Positions 34,731 to 37,588 of a DNA stretch of 37,588 nucleotides are shown here, piece by piece. The DNA comes from an uncultured Corynebacterium sp. GTDB taxonomy: Bacteria; Actinomycetota; Actinomycetes; Mycobacteriales; Mycobacteriaceae. Location: NCBI GenBank assembly GCA_915275065.1, contig CAJZGD010000001.1:1-37588 (forward strand), read 5' to 3'. The stretch's first letter is position 1. Every line of letters begins with the position of its first letter. The position numbers and the translations under genes were made by a program. The notes below the pieces were generated by a model. That model did not search any database. It was not told the origin of the DNA and saw only the letters and a program-made list of their open reading frames with translations.

Positions 34731-35569
34731 TGGCATCTCTTAAGGCAAACTACCGGCTTGATACGCTCCTTACCCTGGTAGGGCTTGCCAGGTCTACCTA
34801 CTACTACCACCTGAAAAAGATAAGAGAACACTATGATAAACACGCCAGATTGAAACAAGAAATCTTCCGGTTGTTCCACGAGAACCATAAAGTATATGGG
34901 TGCCGCAGGATCAGGCTTGCATTATTAAACCGCGGCTGGGTGGTATCGAAAAACTTGGTGCATACCCTGATGCGGTCTATGGGGCTGCGGTGTGTGATCA
35001 GACGCAGGAAATACCAGTCTTACCGGGGTCGGGTAGGAAAGATCGCCGGGAATGTTCTTAGCAGGTGTTTCACACCCGCTAGGCCGAACAAAGCATGGGT
35101 AACGGATGTGACAATGTTCCAGGTGGCTGGGAAACGAGTGTATTTATCGCCGGTTATGGATTTATATGACCGCAGTATCATCGGGTATTCCACATCACTA
35201 ACTTCTACGGTTGAGTTCGCGGTGACGAGTTTGAAACAAGCGTTTACTCAGGCGGGGTGCCCTCATGGGGTGGTAGTGCATTCGGATCAGGGTTATCACT
35301 ACCAGCATGAGTCCTGGCGTGGGGTGCTTGACATGTTTGGTGGTATCCAGTCGATGTCGCGGAAAGGTAATTGTTGGGATAACGCGGTGATGGAAAACTT
35401 TTTCGGCCATATGAAAGCGGAAATGTTCCATGGGCGGTGTTTCACGAGTACAGATGAGTTAATCACTGCTATTCGTGAATACATCACTTGGTATAACATG
35501 ACAAGGCTGCAAGGAGTACTCGGTGGGCGTACCCCGATCCATGCTAGGTATCAAGCACTCGTGGTATAA
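34730..35569 (+). CDS. IS3-family OrfB integrase (DDE)
   Basis: A 279-residue IS150-group OrfB. The N-terminal HTH_21-type region (LARSTYYYHLKKIRE, then ENHKVYGCRRIRLALLNRG) precedes the rve catalytic domain. The DDE triad is visible: Asp in KAWVTDVTMF, Asp in VVHSDQGYHY and Glu in NAVMENFFGHMKAE, with the usual SMSRKGNCWDN before the Glu. The C terminus TWYNMTRLQGVLGGRTPIHA is the conserved Yn-xR-h motif. GTG 34730 overlaps the OrfA stop; expression as OrfAB needs the -1 slip upstream. The integrase frame itself is intact. Confidence 0.92.
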   Translation: MASLKANYRLDTLLTLVGLARSTYYYHLKKIREHYDKHARLKQEIFRLFHENHKVYGCRRIRLALLNRGWVVSKNLVHTLMRSMGLRCVIRRRKYQSYRGRVGKIAGNVLSRCFTPARPNKAWVTDVTMFQVAGKRVYLSPVMDLYDRSIIGYSTSLTSTVEFAVTSLKQAFTQAGCPHGVVVHSDQGYHYQHESWRGVLDMFGGIQSMSRKGNCWDNAVMENFFGHMKAEMFHGRCFTSTDELITAIREYITWYNMTRLQGVLGGRTPIHARYQALVV

Positions 35570-35901
35570 ATAACCCAAACGGATAGGAAAACAACAATCC
35601 AAAAAAACCACGACAGTTCAATCTCCTGGAACCAACGTGCCAGCCGGGAAAAGACCATGCTTAGAACATGTGCGGTAGTCAGGTGTGTGGGTGGGCCAGC
35701 GCTAGCACATGTTCCAAGCTTGGACTTCTATTAGTGACGGTTCATACCTCGGGACAGAAACCATGCTTATCTAATCTGCTGCCCCAGGTGTCGCGTGTAG
35801 CATACCTGATAAGCATGGTCTTTAAACTCTACTATCCTAAATCTCCTGGAATCGATATGCCCCCAGATGAAAACCATGCTTAGAACATGTGCAGCGACGC
35901 C

Positions 35902-36000
35902 TTGGGTTGTTGGTAGCGTTTTCCCTAAGCTTGGTTTTGCGCAAAAGGGTGGACTTCCAGAGTACCTGGAGGGGCTTTTGCAGCTTAGGGGTTGTGCTGC
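35902..36000 (-). repeat. Long-linker element, copy 3 (inverted)
   Basis: The reverse complement of the 98-bp block seen at 21380 and 21854 (AACCC, CCAAGCTTAGGGAAAACGCT and GCAGCACAACCCCTAAGCTG in that strand). It lies in the 159-bp linker between R 35873 and F 36032, almost the same length as copy 2 in array 1. Confidence 0.75.
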
Positions 36001-36525
36001 CGGGTGGGATGAATATGGCTTCATATCTTCTAAGCATGGTTTCCGCTCTGAGGACACGCTAGTCCCTGGGGGTTAGGGCGGTAGATTTTGAAAACCATGC
36101 TTAGAACATGTGCAGCAATCAGGTACGAGGGCAGGCCGGCACCAGCATATGTTCTAAGCATGGTTTTCCATTTTTGCCAACTCGTATCCCCTGGATTCTC
36201 ATTCCGCCACGCCTAAACACCATGCTTAGAAAGTCCGATACCATATCAAGGGCTTGAGGTGGCACCTGGCACCATAATCATGAGCTTGGGCTTTCTCCGT
36301 CCACAGTTCAGGTTGCAGCTTCACATTCGATAAGCATGGTCTTTCAAATCCGCCACCCTAAATTCCCTGGGATCAATACGCCAATCAGAACAAAACCATG
36401 CTTATCTAATCTGCTGCCCCAATGGTTACGGCAAACCAATCCAGCAGCAAACCTTCTAAGCATGGTGTTTATCCTGGGGATGTGTCGGCTCCTGGGTTCA
36501 AATCAGGCTTAGGGGGTGCCGGAGG

Positions 36526-37458
36526 TTATTGCGTCGAAAAGCCTTCGGGGGGTTGGACACCAGGCATGACCTGCGTGGCGGGGGGCGCATCAGGCGCGGG
36601 CTCTTCCAGGGAAGTCAACGGCAGGTGGGGGACCGTGATGGGGCCGCTGCCTTCGATTTCAATTTGTTGGACACAATGCCCCCAACACGACAGGAATGTG
36701 CCGTAGAGCACGATGGCAACACCAACCCACCACGCGATCTGGAGGTTTCCGGCGGAAATGATGGTGTTCCAGGCGAAGTGGAGGAGGAAACTCGCCCCCA
36801 AGCCACCGAACATGTATGCCAATCGCTTACGCATGGGAATGTCAGCCAGGTAAATGGCATAGCCGACCCCCAACCCGGAAATCGCAGTCAAACATACGTG
36901 CAGTCCAGGCCCGGCAATCGTGCGATATCCCCACACGGCCAGGGCGCCGTCCACATCCGAATTCGGGTCAATCATCGCCCCGAAGCTTCCATAGACTATG
37001 TTTTCGAAAGCCTCGAACCCCAGGCCCACCATGCCGCCGACCACGAACCCGTGCCACGGCCTGCTGAATCGCTGCGACACAATGAGAATGAGGGCGACGC
37101 CTAAGAGTTTGGAGATTTCTTCCGGGTAGGCCCCACCGAGGGCTGCCTCGAAAAACATCAGGTTGAGCCGCTTTAACACCGTGCTGATGGGTGAGCCAAT
37201 CACCGACACCACCCCGATCGAGGCGCACCCACCCCATAGTAGGCAGGTCAGGTACCATTTCCAGTTCAGCTCGTCTGGCCACATGGGTGATACCCGAAAA
37301 ATTGCGGTGCCAACTATCAGGTAGGCGATGAATCCGGCCAGGTTGATGAGGTTTACCGGCGCGTCCACGAGGAAGACACTCATACCGATGCTGACGAGTG
37401 AAACAATCACCCCGATGATCATGCTGACGATCAGCACGGTTTTTCCGTAACGCAGCAT
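36526..37458 (-). CDS. prsW: PrsW-family intramembrane metalloprotease
   Basis: A 310-residue polytopic protein with about eight to nine helices. PrsW/CPBP-like signatures are in place: Glu113-Glu114-x-x-Lys117 (YPEEISKLLG), GLGFEAFENIVYG at 146-158, His187 (GPGLHVCLTA) and His227 (LLHFAWN). In Bacillus, PrsW cleaves the anti-sigma factor RsiW; actinobacterial substrates are mostly unknown. The C-terminal 40 residues are a Pro/Glu-rich soluble tail. ATG 37458 overlaps the stop of the preceding gene (TAATG), so the two are translated together. The stop is 16 bases from the end of array 2. Confidence 0.82.
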   Translation of the reverse strand: MLRYGKTVLIVSMIIGVIVSLVSIGMSVFLVDAPVNLINLAGFIAYLIVGTAIFRVSPMWPDELNWKWYLTCLLWGGCASIGVVSVIGSPISTVLKRLNLMFFEAALGGAYPEEISKLLGVALILIVSQRFSRPWHGFVVGGMVGLGFEAFENIVYGSFGAMIDPNSDVDGALAVWGYRTIAGPGLHVCLTAISGLGVGYAIYLADIPMRKRLAYMFGGLGASFLLHFAWNTIISAGNLQIAWWVGVAIVLYGTFLSCWGHCVQQIEIEGSGPITVPHLPLTSLEEPAPDAPPATQVMPGVQPPEGFSTQ

Positions 37459-37588
37459 TAGAATCCCAACTCCTGTTCTCCCTGCATGGGTTTGATGAGC
37501 GGCTGAAGCATGTCACCGCCGCCATTGCCATCACCCTCACCAGCACCGCCAGCATCACCGCCAGAGCCGGCCCCGCCGCCGGACCCAC
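37458..37588 (-). CDS. C-terminal end of a Gly-rich protein, cut by the window
   Basis: The last 42 codons of a minus-strand gene: Gly/Ala/Asp-rich repeats (GGGAGSGGDAGGAGEGDG) and then DMLQPLIKPMQGEQELGF before TAA 37458-37460. The stop overlaps the prsW start. The frame was chosen because it gives this coupled stop and a conserved-looking amphipathic end. The rest of the protein is outside, so its identity is unknown. Confidence 0.6.
   Translation of the reverse strand, partial: GSGGGAGSGGDAGGAGEGDGNGGGDMLQPLIKPMQGEQELGF

Larger units (their letters stand above)
34146..35620 (+). mobile_element. IS3-family insertion sequence, IS150 group (1475 bp)
   Basis: The left end TGAAGTGTCGTTGGTTTTTT and the complemented right end TGAACTGTCGTGGTTTTTTT form imperfect terminal inverted repeats of roughly 35 bp, both starting TGAA. 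A 3-bp target duplication ATC flanks the element (34143-34145 and 35621-35623). Inside are OrfA (HTH plus leucine zipper) and OrfB (DDE integrase) with a -1 frameshift signal between them. It inserted into a core repeat of array 2. This copy has a frame disruption in OrfA. Confidence 0.9.
33923..36510. repeat. Array 2: eight cores with AAGCATGGT half-sites, split by an IS
   Basis: The same element family as array 1. F-R cores are at 33923-33993, 34113-35662 (contains the IS; 72 bp when it is removed), 35716-35768 (short), 35811-35881, 36032-36102, 36156-36227, 36332-36403 and 36458-36510 (short, degenerate R). Unpaired half-sites are at 34059-34067 and 36282-36290. Six of the eight are 71-72 bp. 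Cores at 34113, 35811 and 36332 have the internal consensus in reverse orientation (CCTAAATYYCCTGG). The array begins 168 bases after emb and ends 16 bases from the stop of the convergent PrsW-like gene. Confidence 0.9.

Noticed and set aside
33923..36510. Integron cassette array (attC sites)
   Set aside because: No RYYYAAC/GTTRRRY boxes, no cassette ORFs and no integron integrase; the recombinase present is an IS3-family OrfB.

Overview
The window looks like chromosomal DNA of a Corynebacterium, or a very close mycolic-acid-containing actinobacterium. The basis is the arabinogalactan gene set: dprE1-dprE2-aftA and a single emb gene, the Wzm/Wzt galactan exporter, glfT1 and a GtrA protein. 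A fused two-domain siderophore synthetase of the corynebactin (CiuE) type and a mntABCD-type metal importer agree with this. Most genes are moderately GC-rich. An AT-richer accessory patch (about 4.0-6.8 kb) and two repeat arrays stand out.

Layout. (1) 1-3972: a translationally coupled trio on + of esterase (5' cut by the window edge), MprF-like aminoacyl-phosphatidylglycerol synthase, and a second alpha/beta hydrolase, probably making and trimming aminoacyl lipids. (2) 3973-6800: AT-rich patch with a small HTH regulator, frameshifted remnants of an iron-siderophore ABC importer (permease and binding protein) and a DUF3800-like gene. (3) 6800-9460: coiled-coil protein, tRNA-Ser(UGA) with its own promoter and terminator, quinone oxidoreductase, and a class V aminotransferase-fold protein without the PLP lysine. 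(4) 9551-11322: wzm-wzt. (5) 11457-19442: metal block of GNAT, ciuE-like synthetase, a broken membrane-protein gene, and mntABCD with a candidate operator. (6) 19573-20517: glfT1. (7) 20691-22229: repeat array 1. (8) 22250-25764: MFS exporter, GtrA protein, a collagen-like-linker protein and a small ORF. (9) 25985-33755: dprE1, dprE2, aftA, emb. (10) 33923-36510: repeat array 2, interrupted by an IS150-group IS3-family element. (11) 36526-37588: PrsW-like intramembrane protease and the Gly-rich tail of an upstream gene.

How the parts fit: DprE1/DprE2 make decaprenyl-phospho-arabinose, AftA primes the galactan with arabinose and Emb extends it. GlfT1 starts galactan synthesis and Wzm/Wzt export it. 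The GtrA protein probably serves the same lipid-linked sugar pathway.

The most unusual content is the pair of arrays. They contain 18 copies of a core bounded by inverted AAGCATGGT...ACCATGCTT half-sites. Fifteen cores are 71-72 bp long, counting the IS-split one after removing the IS. The linkers between cores have half-site spacings clustering near 53, 62, 74, 84, 158 and 251 bp, close to multiples of 10.5 bp. The arm sequences flanking a linker nearly always match each other. Each array fills the gap between two convergent genes and stops 16-21 bp from the 3' end of the minus-strand gene, and together they bracket the arabinan gene cluster. I do not recognise this element as a described family.
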